NCBI RefSeq assembly: GCF_001661345.1
Contig: NW_017962931.1
Coordinates: forward strand, 186,001 to 250,000
Length of the DNA stretch: 64,000 nt
Source of the DNA: Ascoidea rubescens DSM 1968
Taxonomy: Eukaryota; Ascomycota; Saccharomycetes; Ascoideales; Ascoideaceae
Direction of reading: 5' to 3'
The position numbers were made by a program, and so were the translations under genes. Shown one piece after another: positions 40,545 through 54,624 of the stretch. The notes under the pieces were generated by a model. The model saw nothing but the letters and a program-made list of their open reading frames with translations. It did no database searches and was not told the origin of the DNA. How positions within the stretch are numbered: the stretch's first letter is position 1; every line of letters begins with the position of its first letter.

Positions 40545-43360
40545 GTTTTAGTGTTAATACTGACGATAAAAACGGTAACCTTGATTATCATAAAATAACT
40601 GGATCTTGTTGCGATGGACACTATATTGACTTGCTTCAAGCATCAATATACTGTCAAAAAAACAATTTTTATAAATTTTCAATTCCAATTCTTGAATTTG
40701 ATTTATCTGGAAAGTTTTTAAATAAATTAAAGACCAAAGCTGTTATAAACACTTTTGAAAGAGATTTGCTCAATAATTTCAAAACTAAATTACATTTTGA
40801 AACAATCACTCACTACAATACTTATTTAAACAAATTTCCTTTATCTTTCAATGTTATTTATTTTGAGAAACTTCTAAATAAGGATAAGTCATTATCAACA
40901 AATTTAAATTTTAGATATGATTTGCTTGATGTTTTAGGCTTTTATATTCAATCAAAACTTAATGAAAATAATGACAACAAAAATTTAAATATTTCCCAAC
41001 TTTTTATATTATACAGAAGATATTCTGATGGTTATGTCAATTTAAATAATATACTATCATATATATTTGCCTATAATAGAATAAATAATATATCACCATC
41101 TTCAATTGAGTCGGAATTATATTATAAAGATCTAATAAAATACAACTATTTTTTAGAAAAATTCATAACAGATGGTAGTGATGGAAGTTATCAGCAATTT
41201 TTCATTGAAGGAAATAATGTTATTGATGGTGCATGGTGTTCTCCTGATTATGCTAAAAAGTTTTTCAGTTTTATAAAATTGGTAGACTATAATGAAATTT
41301 ATAAGTTGTTAGAAAAAGAAATTAAAATTGAAGATTTCGATCAAAATTTAAATGATATTGTAAAGCTAAATAAGGAAAACAAAGAAATCAAAATCAAAAT
41401 CAAAGAAGTAAATGAAATTATAATAGATATTTCAGATAAAGAAAGTGATGAAGTTCTCTCTATTGACAGTGATTCCGAAGATAAGGAAGATTTAATAAAT
41501 AATTTTGTTAATGAAAAAATTACTAAAGGTAACGCCATTAGTGCTAGTAAAAATGACATTTTAAGTTACAATATCAATAAAAACATTAATAAAATTAACT
41601 TAAATCAGATGAATGAAAAAAATACCAAGACCAATAAAGATAAAGATAAAGATAATGATAATGATAATGATAATAAAGATGATATTCTCGAAAAAACATT
41701 TGGATCTGATTTTGAAGGGTTGTTTATTGTATCACTGCAAACTAAGAATATGGGATTGAAAAACAATGGCAAAAGTGAAGTCGAACTGTTTTTGATTTCT
41801 GATAGTAAAAATGAAAATGAAAATACAAAAAAAAATGGAAATATAAATAAGAACACAAATACAAATATAAATATAAATGATGATGTTTTTGAAATATCCA
41901 GTTCAGATGATGATCTGGAGAAGGTAATTGATATTGAAGATCTGGATTCTGAGCCAGATTTGAATTATTTTACAATTAAAAAAGAGAAAACAAATCAGAA
42001 TGGGAGAAATGATCATGATTTAAAATCAAAAAATGAGAACCCGACGATTTTAGTCAATGGCAGAACGAGAAGATCAGAACCAAGAACCAGATCGAGATTA
42101 GAAACAAACAAAGATGAGGACATGGATGTGAAATATAATGAATTTGGAAGTGAAGCATCAACTTCATCGCTTGCATCATTGTTTAAGAATAGCAGCGACG
42201 AAATTAGAAGTATGGAGGAGATTTTTATTGACGACAATCATTTATCAGATATATCATTGAGTGATATTATTAAGAGGAATAATGCAATTGGAATGCGAGG
42301 CAAAAGATCGCATAGTTTTTCTAAAAGCAGTGATGGGCTGGATAAATTTGAAAGTGTGACTAGAAAGAGAAATAAGATTAGGAGTGATAATTTGATTGAA
42401 ATATCAGAAAGTTACGATTCAGAAGATGAGGAAGGAAGTTTTGAAATATATAAAACGTTTGTTATTGATAGCAGTCCAACAGTTGAAAGTTTGCAAAAGC
42501 GGATTGACTATATTGATTCATCGATATTAAATGAAGAGATTAAAGAGGCAGATGGGATAGCAGATGAAATAATACGAGCACTTGGACATATTAAAGGAGA
42601 AAAGGAATCGGTTGATATTCTAGATGAAACCATTAGAAAACTTGAGCCGTTTAAAAGGATGAACCACCATGTTTTCAGTTTGCCTAAAATAAGAAATGGA
42701 TTAAACCAATTGGTAGAATTGGAGTTGGTTAATAAAGCTGATCAAACGTTTCCAGAGTATAAGATTCTTCAGCGATTGAGAAGTTTGAAAAAAATATGGG
42801 CTTTCAAAACACCAGAAACGAAAAAAGCAGGAGGAAATGAGCATATTATTCATAAAACTCCTGGGTCATCTGCAAGACATAATACAGAGTTAGAAAGTAT
42901 CGAAGAACTCTTTAATTCTTCATCTCCAAGCAAGAATCCAGATAAAACTGACGACGGTGCAGAGATTACAGTTGGTTACAAGTCCACAGGCGAATTTAAT
43001 TCAACGTTTTTGCCAGCTTACTATCAGCCGAATATTGAGGTCAAATCAAGAAAAAGTAACCAAGAAACGTTTTCCAAAGTGAGCAAGCCTAAAAAACAAG
43101 AAAAAGAAAAAGAAAAAAAAGAAAAAGAAAAAGAAACAAAAAAAGAACAGGAGGTGAGTTTCAACGATTCCAGTTTGAATAAAGCAGATATGTCGAGAAA
43201 GACCTCTGAGGACAATTTGGACGATTACTTGCGATCAGCGATAGAGACGTTGGATTCTCTTGCCAACAGCGACACCTCGCATACTGAGGTGGAGCAGAAG
43301 GACGCTGGATTTGTTTTCAGCAGCCAGTTGGAGCCCCGTTGGACCAGTGCGAGCACTTGA
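39752..43360 (+). CDS. APSES/KilA-N-like DNA-binding protein with acidic Ser-rich region
   Basis: 1202 aa from the ATG at 39752; the frame upstream has no ATG. The N-terminus resembles an APSES domain: CIQILRKKLGSWINISRF (compare the RRxxDxWVNATxI element), then GIWVPLPIARKISSLFKL near 120-140 (compare GTWVPLxxAxxLA). The middle (200-560) is helical with a poly-Asn tract near 255-265. Residues 560-940 are acidic and Ser-rich with motifs like SSSDDD. Around 910-1030 there is a helical module (RKLEPFKRMNHHVFSLP, RNGLNQLVEL, LQRLRSLKKIW), then a basic (KE)n coiled stretch. Four CTG codons (41786, 41915, 41942, 42338) fall in acidic Ser-type contexts. APSES proteins are fungal cell-cycle or development regulators; Bqt4-like membrane proteins share the fold, but no membrane span is seen here. 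Family call tentative. Confidence 0.6.
40507..40545 (+). repeat. (AAT)n trinucleotide tract
   Basis: Encodes 12-13 Asn in the APSES-like protein. Confidence 0.9.
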
Positions 43361-43464
43361 GCGTAGTGCACTGAAGCAGTAGAAATAGCGGAAGGAGCAG
43401 AAGCAGCAAAACAACCATCCGCAGTCCGGCCGCTCCGTTCCGGGGTGGTTCCGGGTAGCCCCCG

Positions 43465-44110
43465 ATGGCGGATGGAAGCAGAGGCAGCACAGGCAGAAGA
43501 AGCAACTCAGAAAGAGCACTCAAGAACAGCAACAGAGGCAGACCAGAGAGAGTGTTGTTCACAATGGACCCAGCCTACTCCTTCGACGACTTCAGAGGCG
43601 AAATCGACTCCTACTTGCTCCAGCTCAACGACGACTTCAATTTCAACTACGTTCTCAACAGCAGTGGCTCTATCGACCATCTCCACGAGAAGCAGAAACA
43701 CGATTGGCACGACATTGATACTGAAAACGATGCTGAAAAGAACAGCAGAGCCACTTCCTTTACCAGCTTGTTCAAAAGAATAGTCACTTCTGACGATTTT
43801 CTTTGTAACCCCGAATTGTTCATACTTCATATCTTATCAGCGATACTCAACATCAGCACTGGTGATGGCATTGTTAATGATGATCTTCACAACGACGAAT
43901 ACGACTTCCATAGCTTTGACCATGATGCTAACCACAACAGTCCTGCCAACGACAAATGGACCAGATTGAACAAAGATTCCATTTCACTATCTTCAATTGA
44001 CAATAACCAGTTTGATTTGGTCACTGCTACAAGTAATCAAACAACAATAAATAACGATAATTATAAAAATCATACCGAAAATCATACCGATAACACTCAT
44101 AATGGCACTG

Positions 44111-44165
<55 letters not shown>

Positions 44166-47100
44166 TCTCAATTTCATGCCATTTGGCACAGATATCAATA
44201 ATAATCCCCAAAAAATTGAAACAAATTCAAATATATTTGACCAATTCAATCCCTTTTTAAATAATGAATTTGTAATCTCTTGGCTATCTCTAGATTTATC
44301 TATAAATAATAATACTTATAATAACGACATTGATGAATTTAATAACTTAATGTTAAGTCTATCCGATTTCTCTACCGATCTCCTAAATTATTATTCATAT
44401 TTCACTTATAATCTATTATCTTCTCATGATTTGAAATTTACAAAAAATTTAAATGAAATTAATCATAACTCAATCAATAAAAGTAAAGATTCAAATTCAA
44501 ACTCAAACTCAAACTCAAACGTAAATATAAATAATATTGACTCATATAATCCCTCTAATAACCAATTTTATATTAGAAATTCTTTCAATCTACTATTTAA
44601 TCTATTATTCTTCAAATCTGTAAAACTAAACTTAAAATTGTTTCTTTTAGAATTTACCTACCAATTATCAAACTTATCTCCTATAAATCTCCTAATAATT
44701 CATCAATCAAATATCCTAGACTTATTATTAGATCAACTAATAACCCTTATATCAACTGATTTGGATAACGCAAACCAAAATAACCTTCTAATCCAAATTT
44801 ATTTCAATCAATTGCTCAAGCTATACTTATCTTTATCGAAATTGGGTTGCAATAATTTCGATTTTTTTTTAACTTTTTTCAAAAAAATTATAAATTTAAA
44901 TAATAAAAAAATTAAATCAAATAAAAATAAAAATTCAAATGCAAATGCAAATGAAAATGCAAATTCAAATTCAAATTCAAATACAAATACAAATACAAGT
45001 TCTCTAATTTTTTTCAACTTTTTTAAATCCTTATTATCACATATAGAACTATTAAATAATGACTCAATTCAAAACAATAACCTTCTTAATAATTTATCTT
45101 CTTCATTTTCAAGTATCTCGACATCAAATAAATTTTTTTTTAAAAATTCTTCAAAGATTAATCTATCTTCTCCAATAAATACCACTACAAACCAACATAA
45201 CTCAAACATCAATTCAAATATTAATTCCTTATCAATATCAAATAACCCATTAAACTACTTGATCTTTCAAAAGGACTCGTTTTTACAATACAATAGCATT
45301 AAATTAAACTCCATGAATAATGGCTACACTATACAATCTTGGGTCCAATTTAATGTCAACAATTCTTTAAACGACTATGAAATTATAAACCCAAACTCGT
45401 TTTCAAATTCAAGCTCAAATTTATTAACTCAAAATAATAAAATGACCTTTTTAAGATTACTAAACCATAAAAATCAAATTTTCTTAGAATTATCTCTAAT
45501 TAAAAACGTAAATAATCAATTATCTATATCAATCAAAAATTTAGATAAAAATCACTTATTCCAAAAAACTTTTAATAACTTTAATTTCGAATTTCTAGTT
45601 GATAACCAAAATTTGAATCTAAATCTTAATCATTCAAAATACAAAAGTAATCTCAACAATAATGACCACAATACCAAAAATACTGCTTTAAAGAAATCAC
45701 CATTAATAAATCTATTATCAAAAAACATTCCCTCAATTTTAAGTCCAGGTAGTAATCATAACAATAACAATAACAGCAATAATAACAATTCTAGAATTGA
45801 TGATATTAATGACAATTATGATGATTATCTATCAAGTAGTTTTCAGCCTGAATACTTAAAAACGAAATTCTACAACATAGTTATTACTCATAGTTTTAAT
45901 AACATATCAAAAAATAACAAAAAATACTTTTATTTATCAAAAAAGAATACATCAAAGCTAACCTTATTTATTGATGGTGAATTTGTTGAATCAATAGAAT
46001 ACCCTTTTAATTATTTATCTACATCTAATAAAGAAATAAAAGTTCAATTCGGTAATTTTGCTTCAACTTTGCTAAACAATGATGAAAATTCCAATGAACC
46101 TATCAACAATTTAACCAATGACATAAATTCTCATATCTCTGATGATTTTAATGATAATTCTTCAATAAATTTTAATAATTTCATGTTGATTAATAAAATC
46201 CAATCATATCAATGGATCAATTTGTCCTACAATTTATCTTTGAATTATCATCACAACTACAAAGATTTGAATTTGATTAATAAATTTTTAAATTATAAAA
46301 AAATCACTTTTTTTGAATTAAGATTAAAAGAATTGAATATCAATTATAGTGACCCCCAATTCATCAATAATGATAAACAATTATTAAATCTTCAAGCAAG
46401 CATCTCAAACATTGAAGACTCAACTACTTCTGGAATAAATTTGTCAAATCCGCAAAAACTAAGTGACTTTAATAACTCTTCAAAATTTAAATCATCAAAA
46501 TCAAATGCAACTTTTAATTCTGAAAGAGATAGTAATTTGTTTATTCAAAATAAGTATTCTGGAAAAGGAAAGGATTCTAATTTTGACCTTAAAAACTATC
46601 TACTAATTAATGATGATGACATTTTGGTTAATTTTAATGCTAAAAATATAATTCATAGCAATCACCAACTAGGGATTGTTTTAATTCCTAAAAAACCACG
46701 TTCAATTAATAGTTCTAATAAAGATAGACTGAAAGATTATGCAAGTCAGTATTTGAATATATATGATAAGCCTTTAAATGCTATTAAAAAGAATTCTATT
46801 TTATCAATGAATTCCAATTCCAATTTATCCATTCTTACAACTGGAACTGTTTCAGAATTTAGCGGTTCTGGCTCATCAATGGAAAATGATCAAGAGTTTG
46901 AAAAAAAACCTAATATTTATTCCGTAATACTAAATACTGCTTTTAATTCTATTAACAATCCTACTGTTAATCCACATTTTTCTGGTGTTATTAATGGTCA
47001 TGGTAAAATAATAAATTATCATTCAAACTCTACAATTTTGATTAACTTTTTTAATTCTATAGACGGATTAACCATTATTTTAAAATTAATAGATAGTTTA

Positions 47101-50100
47101 AGTGATGAAAATTCCGATTTATTAAAATTAAACTATAATATTAAACTATTAATAGTGTATCTAAAAATTTTGTTCAACTTGAGTTTGAACAATATCAAAT
47201 TCTCAAAAGAAATAGAAGATAAAAATGGATATTATATTTTATCAATAATATTGAAAAATAAACTGAATTTATGTACTTTGGATGTTTTGGACACAATACT
47301 AGAATTTGTTGGCTATAATCATGATTCTCCATTTGATTCAGTTATATTGAATTCTGCTGCATATAGATCTTTGATTGTTGATTTTGATATTTGGAAAAAC
47401 AGCGATAAGGAAACATTTAAGTTTTTATTGTTTCAATTTACTGTTTTCAGTCAAGATAGTAAATATCATGAATATAACATTAAAAAGATTGTCAAAATGA
47501 AGATGATTAAACAACTTATTCAAAATTTAAAGTCCAATACTTTTAGTGCAGAATTTCTACCTATTGTTTCAAATACATTGACAATCATTGTCAAAGCTAG
47601 CCCAACCAGTGAAATATTTCACTCTTTGTCTTTATATGTCGTATATGCTTTGAATATCAACAAGAACTATACTTCTGAAAGCAACTTAATATCCAATAGT
47701 GATCCAAGTTTGCAAAAGAAATGTGGAATATGTGTTCTTGATGTTCTTGTTTCCATAATATGTGAATCGTCTTCTCAGTATATCATCAAAAGAATCACAA
47801 AAACTATAAATCTAAGATGGGTACTTTTATTGCTTGAAGATCCTGATAGCGAAGTCGTTAAGCTTGGATTAAGACTTTTAATACGGATGTTTTCTTTGCT
47901 AGGTGAGAATTATTATAATAGATTCATATCTAACAATGGATTTGCCATTTTAAAGAATTTTTTAAAAAGATGGTATAACGATGACAAAATTATTGTGTTA
48001 GTTTTTGCAGGAAGCTTTGGAATTTCTCAGCTACAGGATTTAGGATCTAATATTTATGAATTTTCAAAACGGCTATCAAAGAGAAGCAAGCGTTTATCAA
48101 TAGTTATGCCGGAGTTTCAGTATTTATTGTTTGATTTAATTGAAAGCTCTATTGAGGTAAATAATGATAACCAGCAAATTAATCATCAGATAAATTACAA
48201 TATAACGTCATATGAGAACTTTATAAAATGTCTTGATTTTTCGTTTGATAATATAAAATGTTTGAGCGAATTTTTTTTTAAGAAAAGTTGGATTTCTAGA
48301 ATATGTGGTATAATGTATAAATTGAAGATTCAAAATTTTTTAATAATTGAAGAAATATTGAAAAAGTTTGAGGTGCTAACAGCTAAAATTATTTTGGAAA
48401 GAGTTCTAAGCAATGAAAATTATCAATTAATTGAGTCATTAAAGGAAGTTGATTTTTCAACTAAGCAAATATTGTTAAGCTTAGTATACCCTCAGTTAAT
48501 CTTTGAAATTCAAGCGATACTTCAAAGTTTTAATGAAAGTAGTTTTCCTGGAAAGTTAAGTGTCAGAAACATTGCAAAGGTTTTAATACAAGATGCAGAG
48601 AGTTATAGTTTTTTTATTTGGAACAAAAATGATTTAAAAAGACTATTAGATACCATATCTCTATTTATTGAGTTGTTTGAAAAACATTTTGAAAAAAATG
48701 CTCCAATTATGAAAAATTTAAAGAAATCGTTAGGTATGCTAACCTTAGAACAACTATTTCTTTTGACTTATGATCCATCAACCACAAATAAGAAAAGTAT
48801 GAAAGAGATTCTCGAAACATTGCTTTATAACCAACAAATCTATTTTTCTTCCTATGTTTTTAGTAATGAAAAACTTGCATCATTGATAGTATTCATTTTT
48901 CAGAATATAGATTATGAAATTGACAATAGTTTTGGTCAAAATGGCAATGGATCACATTCAAGTTTAGTGATTAATCTATTAAGAATAATTTTTATGGCTA
49001 AAAAACAAGTTTTTAAAACAATTGTGGATTGTATAAGCAAAGATCAACAACAAACCATTTTGCATTTTTTTGAAAACATTGAAACCTCAAGTGATGAAGA
49101 CGTTGTTAATATGATTAAAAACAATCCTCTTTTAAGAAATACTTTTAGACGTTGTTTATATACTATTTTTGATGATTATGAGAAAGCGTTCTGCAGTAAA
49201 AAATCAATAATAGATATGTTAAAATCACTACCAGCAAAGACCCAAGATAATTCATCAATTGAATTGTTTATTAATTTCAAGACTGATTGTGTTAATTCTA
49301 AATCAACTATTATATCTACCGAATTAACTAAATATTATAGATATCTCCAAGACCATCAAGATAACGTTCAATTTTTTATTTCAAACTTCATGAGATCCAA
49401 AACAGAATGCTATAAAGTATTTTTCAATGTTCCAACTAAAAGATGGATTCTTGATTATATTGAAAGTTCAGATAGGATGCGTAAAAGAATTATATCTGAA
49501 GAATACGCTGTAAATGATGAAAAATTTTCTCGCAAGATTGAGGTTCCAGTTACTAAGAAAAATTCGCCAATGAATAGTTTAATTGATAGCATTGATACTT
49601 TACCACTAGACACGGAAGTTTCTGGTATTTCAAATGATAATGAGGAATTTGAGTTGATTGAAGATCCTGGCAGTTTTGAAAATACTCAAGAAGATAAAAA
49701 CAGAAAAATTTTAAGAAGTCTTTTTATAGGTGATAGAATTAGAGATCTTTGGAATGTTAGTCAAATTCTTGGATTAGAAGCGGCAGAGGGGATTCTCATA
49801 TTAGGAGAGACTCATTTATATTTAATTGAAAATTATTTTCATTGTCCTAATGGTGAAGTCGTTGATGTGGAAGATGCTCCACCAGGTTCTCGTGATCCTT
49901 ACATGCAATTGATTGCTGGACCATCCAAATCAAAAGAGACAAGGGTAAAAAATAATCGATCACATAAAAGCAGCACCTGGGAGACCACCAAGATGATTTC
50001 AGTCTCTAAACGACAGTTTTTGTTAAGAGATGTAGCGTTGGAAATTTTTTTTCTAAATGGAAGCAGTTTTTTGATTACATGCAGAGATACTAAAGAAAGG

Positions 50101-52188
50101 GATTTAATTTATTCTAAATTATCAGTTTGTGCATCAAGCAGTGGAATGGACAAGGATCTTGCAGAAGTCTTTAGAGTTGCAAACTCATCTGCGACAATAT
50201 CTACCAATTCTAATTTGGCACTTAAATTAGCCAATGCATTTACTCAAAATACTTTGGGTACTAATTTATATGTTACAAGAAAATGGAGAAAGGGACAGAC
50301 ATCTAATTTTTATTACTTGATGATTGTTAACACATTGGCGGGAAGGACATTTAATGATTTAACCCAATATCCCATTTTTCCTTGGGTGATTGCCGATTAT
50401 ACCAGTGAAGAGTTGGATTTGAATGATCCTAAAACATTTAGAGATTTGTCAAAACCAATGGGAGCGCAAAATCCACAAAGAGAAGCTCAATTTCGAGAAA
50501 GGTATGAAGCTTTAATTGGGATGACAGATGAATCAGCTCCGCCATTTCATTATGGAACACATTATTCCTCTGCAATGATAGTAACCTCGTTTTTAATACG
50601 TCTTGAACCGTATGTTCAATCGTATCTTATCTTGCAGGGAGGAAAGTTTGACCACGCAGATAGGATGTTTTACTCTATTCCAAAGGCATGGAATTCTGCA
50701 TCGAAGGATAATAATGCTGATGTTAGAGAGTTGATTCCTGAATTTTATTACTTAGATGATTTCTTAACTAACTCAAATAATTATAAATTCGGAAAGTTGC
50801 AAAATGGAGAGTCTATAAACAATGTTGAACTACCGCCATGGGCTAAAGGTGATCCAAAAATTTTTATCAAGAAACAAAGAGAAGCGTTAGAAAGTTCGTA
50901 TGTTTCAGCGCATTTAAATGAATGGATTGATTTGGTATTTGGGTACAAACAACGAGGACAAAACGCCATTGATTGTACAAATGTTTTTCATTATCTTAGT
51001 TATCAAGGAGCTATTGATCTCGATAAAATTAAAGATGAAAATGAAAGAAAAGCAATGACAGGAATTATTCATAATTTCGGGCAAACCCCACTACAAGTTT
51101 TTACCAAGCCTCATCCAGTAAAGGAAGTGTTATATAATGTGAAATTAGAGATTAAAAAAATGTTAGACATACCTGTTCATGTATCTGAATCAAGATCCAA
51201 ACGGCCAATCGAACATATTGAATTAAACCATAAGGATAATTGTTGGAAGGGTAGAATGAAATTGTTTTCAACTCAAGATAATTTAAGAATTCGTGGGGGG
51301 CAAACTGTTTCATCAATGTCAATAAATGGTAGGGTATTTGAAGATATTCATCTTGGGTCTATTACAAGTTTAGCTCAAATTGGTAATAGAATGTTTCTTA
51401 CAGGGTCCAACGATGGAACTATTAACATTTGGAAGTATCCATTAAGAGGAAACTTGGTTGGTAAAGAGGGATACAATGATTTGAATGATGGTATGAAAAA
51501 ATACGATATTGACTTGGAATTTCAAGGTGTATTAAGAGGGCATTTGAGTTCGGTGGTTTCCATCAAGGTGGCACCTTCTTATAATCTAGCACTAAGTTTA
51601 GATGCCAATGGGTATGCATGGCTATGGGATATTTCCCGATTCAAGTTTATCAGAAAGTTCTCGATGAACAGCAAGCAACAGGGCAGTAAGTTTGCTAGAA
51701 ATTTCAAGAAAATCGAGCAAATAGCGATTTCAAATGACAGTGGGATGATTGCGATTAGTGGAAAAAGTCTTTTGAAACTATTCACAATCAATGGCAATTT
51801 TATCACCGAAAAGAAATTGAGGGATAACATAACATCAATCTCCTTTGGAAACTTGAATATGATCATCCAAAAGCCCAATGGCAACACAAGCATCAGCCGA
51901 GACTACTTGCAGAACCACGAGTTCTGGGAGGACTACCAGATAGTCGTTACTGGAGGAAAGAAAAGCATCGAGGCCCACGAGTTGGTCGTCAAAGATGGCA
52001 GCTGGAGCATCAGCAAACTCAGAAGCTTCTCCTTCACACAAAAAGACAGAGGAAGCAACTTTCCACAGAGCTGGATCACATCCATCGAGATGGTTTTGCG
52101 GAGCGAGTTGAACGGCGACGGCGAACGTATCGGCCGTGGGGAGATCGTGGCCGGCGACTCGAAGGGACGGCTTGCGATCTGGCGGTGA
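43465..52188 (+). CDS. BPH1: BPH1, BEACH-domain protein (Beige/LYST family)
   Basis: 2907 aa. N-terminal two thirds: helical repeats with a concanavalin-like part near 600-870 (NGYTIQSWVQFN, TLFIDGEFVESIEY) as in LYST/neurobeachin, and poly-Asn tracts. PH-like domain at about 2088-2228 (ILGLEAAEGILILGETHLYLIE). BEACH domain at about 2270-2555 (RKWRKGQTSNFYYLMIVNTL, DLTQYPIFPWVIADY, RDLSKPMGAQ, HYGTHYSSAMIV, ELIPEFYYL, LNEWIDLVFGYKQRG). WD40 repeats at about 2620-2907. BEACH proteins act in endosomal/vacuolar traffic and cell-wall sorting. The start used is the first ATG (43465); a second Met at residue 34 (43564) is an alternative, and codons 1-40 lie in a GC-rich island. It begins only 104 bp after the APSES-like stop. 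The last 100 codons are also GC-rich but lack CTG. Confidence 0.93.
44110..44160 (+). repeat. (AAT)n trinucleotide tract
   Basis: Encodes about 17 Asn in the N-terminal part of BPH1. Confidence 0.9.
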
Positions 52189-52678
52189 GCCGTTGGAGTG
52201 GAAAAAGATGAAGAAGATGGAGAAGATGCAATGGAAAGATGTGAAATGGGAAGATGTGAGCAGTGAACAGTGAACAGTGAACAAGAGGTGGGTGGTCACA
52301 GGCTGTAGCGTCGGTAGAACAGTATGTGTATCGTGCTTTCTTGGTATGGCTAATGGGTTGCAGAAGTTGTTCATTAATAGCAACTCTAGTTGGGTTGCGA
52401 ATGATGCGAGGTTGTTTTTGTTCAACCTTAACCAATGTATAATAGCGAGAGCTTATGTATGATAGCAATGTTATGAAGATCGATAAGGTAATGGCTTGAT
52501 CTTTCTTGAAACAGCCTTTCGAGACTGTTGCTACCTGATTTATCATATAAATGATTTATAATTGTTCAACTTTTCCCAACTTGGTTTCTTCTACCAAAGT
52601 ATCTATTGATTTCGTACATCTTACAACAAATTTTGAATACAGATCAAATAGTATAATATATATTCTACTTTATCGATA
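52189..52678. promoter_or_regulatory. intergenic, BPH1 3' region and SUR7 promoter
   Basis: 490 bp. A GATGAAGAAGATGGAGAAGATG-like purine run (52208-52230) and three ACAGTGA copies (52258-52283) follow the BPH1 stop. GC is high to about 52200, then falls. No gene is supported. Confidence 0.5.
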
Positions 52679-53931
52679 ATGTTGGGTGCAAGTCGTTTGT
52701 TGTCCTTTATACCATTGTTTTTTTTATTTGGGTATGTTTTTACAGTATCTCTAATAGATTAGATGAATTTCAATTCAATGCATCTTGTATTCAACTATGG
52801 CAATTAAATAACATTGAACTCATTACTAATTTTTTTTTTCTCTTAAACAATAGTTCTGGCTTACTAGTTTTTTTTGTATTATTGAATGGTGCTTCCAATT
52901 CATCTATCTTGGGGGACTTCTATTGGATTCAGGCTGACACCTCCACGATTTCAACAGCTCCTCATGATATAACTAGGTGGACAAATTACAGATCCTGTGG
53001 TGTTTCTAATGGAAGGAACTATGATTGCACTGGCTCCTCAGCTGCTTATCCATTTTCTCCACAAGATAACTTCAACACGAGAGATGGAGTTCCATCAAGT
53101 TTCATAAATAACCGAAGTGTTTTTTACCATTTGTCGAAATTTGCGTGGGCAGCCTTTTTAATTGGTTTGTTTTTTATTTTGCTTGCAATTGCACTTACTA
53201 CATTAACGTTGTGTTGTGGCACTTCTTTCCTCACAACAGCCTCAAGTGGTATATTATTTTTGGCTCTTTTATTTATCACTGCAGGTGCCTCTTGTATGAC
53301 TGCTGTGTTAGTTAAGGGAAGGGATGCTTTCAGAGACTCGGATTTGAGTGTTTCTATTTCCACCAAGATGATGGCCTTTGCTTGGGTTCCAGTATTTTTA
53401 TTATTAGTTTCATTTTTAATGATGTTTTGTTTGGGTTTTATTGCAAAGTCAAAAAAAAGTAAAAAAACTGATCGAGAAAGTGGATACAGAAAAAATAGCT
53501 ATTCTTCTTCTGATAGTGATTTTGCTCATAGAAACCGTAACAATAATCGTGGTTTTGGTGGTTATCCTAGACACGAACCATTTGGTCCAAGCTACAATGC
53601 TAACAGACAATCCAGATATGATAACGACAGTGATTTGGATCCAGGTTCAACAAATCATCAAAATAGTGCATTGAGAAAAATCAATTTTTTCAAAAACAAA
53701 AACCAGCAGAATCCTCCTACAGATCCACAAAACGTTGATCGTACTTATAATCCTGCTGCACCTCCATTACCTCCAACTGCCAACATTGGACACACCACCA
53801 ACCCCAATCTTGATACCACTACAGGTCCTAGTAATCCTGTCAACTCCGAACCAGGGTTTAGAAGCCATGTTCCAGGAATTAGCACTGCTGCTAATAACAA
53901 TCCTCAACTTACTACAAGTGCTAACCCATAG
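52679..53931 (+). CDS. SUR7: SUR7-family eisosome membrane protein (two exons)
   Basis: 376 aa from join(52679..52731, 52854..53931). Exon 1 encodes MLGASRLLSFIPLFFLFG; splicing adds SGLLVFFVLLNGAS, making the first membrane segment as in Sur7/Fmp45. The extracellular loop has FYWIQADTSTI, TRWTNYRSCG, a Cys pair and AYPFSPQDNFN, all family hallmarks. Three more membrane spans follow (about 110-135, 145-165, 190-215), with KGRDAF between them. The long C-terminus is Asn/Pro/Ser-rich. Sur7 proteins sit in eisosomes/MCC patches of the plasma membrane and affect sphingolipid composition and wall integrity. The second exon alone has no ATG at its start, which supports the intron. The family is certain; the paralogue (SUR7, FMP45, YNL194C) is not. 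Confidence 0.85.
52732..52853 (+). other. spliceosomal intron of the SUR7-family gene
   Basis: 122 nt: 5' site GTATGT, branch-like TACTAAT at 52824-52830 (one base from TACTAAC), T-run, 3' site ATAG. It interrupts the first transmembrane segment after 53 coding nt (phase 2). Joining restores the family N-terminus. Confidence 0.85.
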
Positions 53932-54624
53932 AATTAATGCATGTTATTTGAATGCTTAGTGGGAAAAGTAAATTATAGAGGACAATTATGGAGGAAATCT
54001 TTTTTTCTTAATATTTTTATTTTACATTTTTTGAATCAATTAAAACCAAATTGAATTTTTTCTTATACCCTTTGTGATGTGTGATACCCTTTCCTTTTCT
54101 GGATTTTTTCTTTTGTTATTATTTGCTTAACTTTATTCTTTTTTTTTTGTTGCTTTGTTTGTTTGTTTCTTTTTTTTTTATTCTATTATTCCAATAACCA
54201 GTTAATCAAGCCTATCAATACAAATGACCTTTTTAAATGATATTTAATATACTTAAAAAGAAAAAAGAAATTTCATTGAAATTTCATTGAAATTTTCAAA
54301 ATTGTAAACATTAAACAAAAAATACAAATAATCTATACAAGAAATGTCTTGAAAAAATTTATTCCATTGAATAGAAAATTACATTAAGATTTTTTTGGGC
54401 ATTATCATAATATTAACAAAAACATAAATCTGAAGAATATATAAAGTATATGAGTTATATAGCGAATGAAATAAATAAAATAAAAAAAAACTATGTTTTA
54501 ATTGAATGCTGAATAAGTTAGTAAAATAAAACATTAGATGAAAAGATGGTAAAAAAAAAAGAAAACAGAATAAAGAATGAATAAAACATAAGCAATTGTT
54601 CGTTCGTATATCGTAACAAGAAAA
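53932..54624. other. convergent intergenic region, SUR7 and F-box gene
   Basis: 693 bp, T-rich in the first half (3' end of SUR7) and A-rich in the second (3' end of the minus-strand F-box gene), the expected mirror pattern. GAAATTTCATT is directly repeated near 54267-54290. No gene is seen. Confidence 0.6.
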
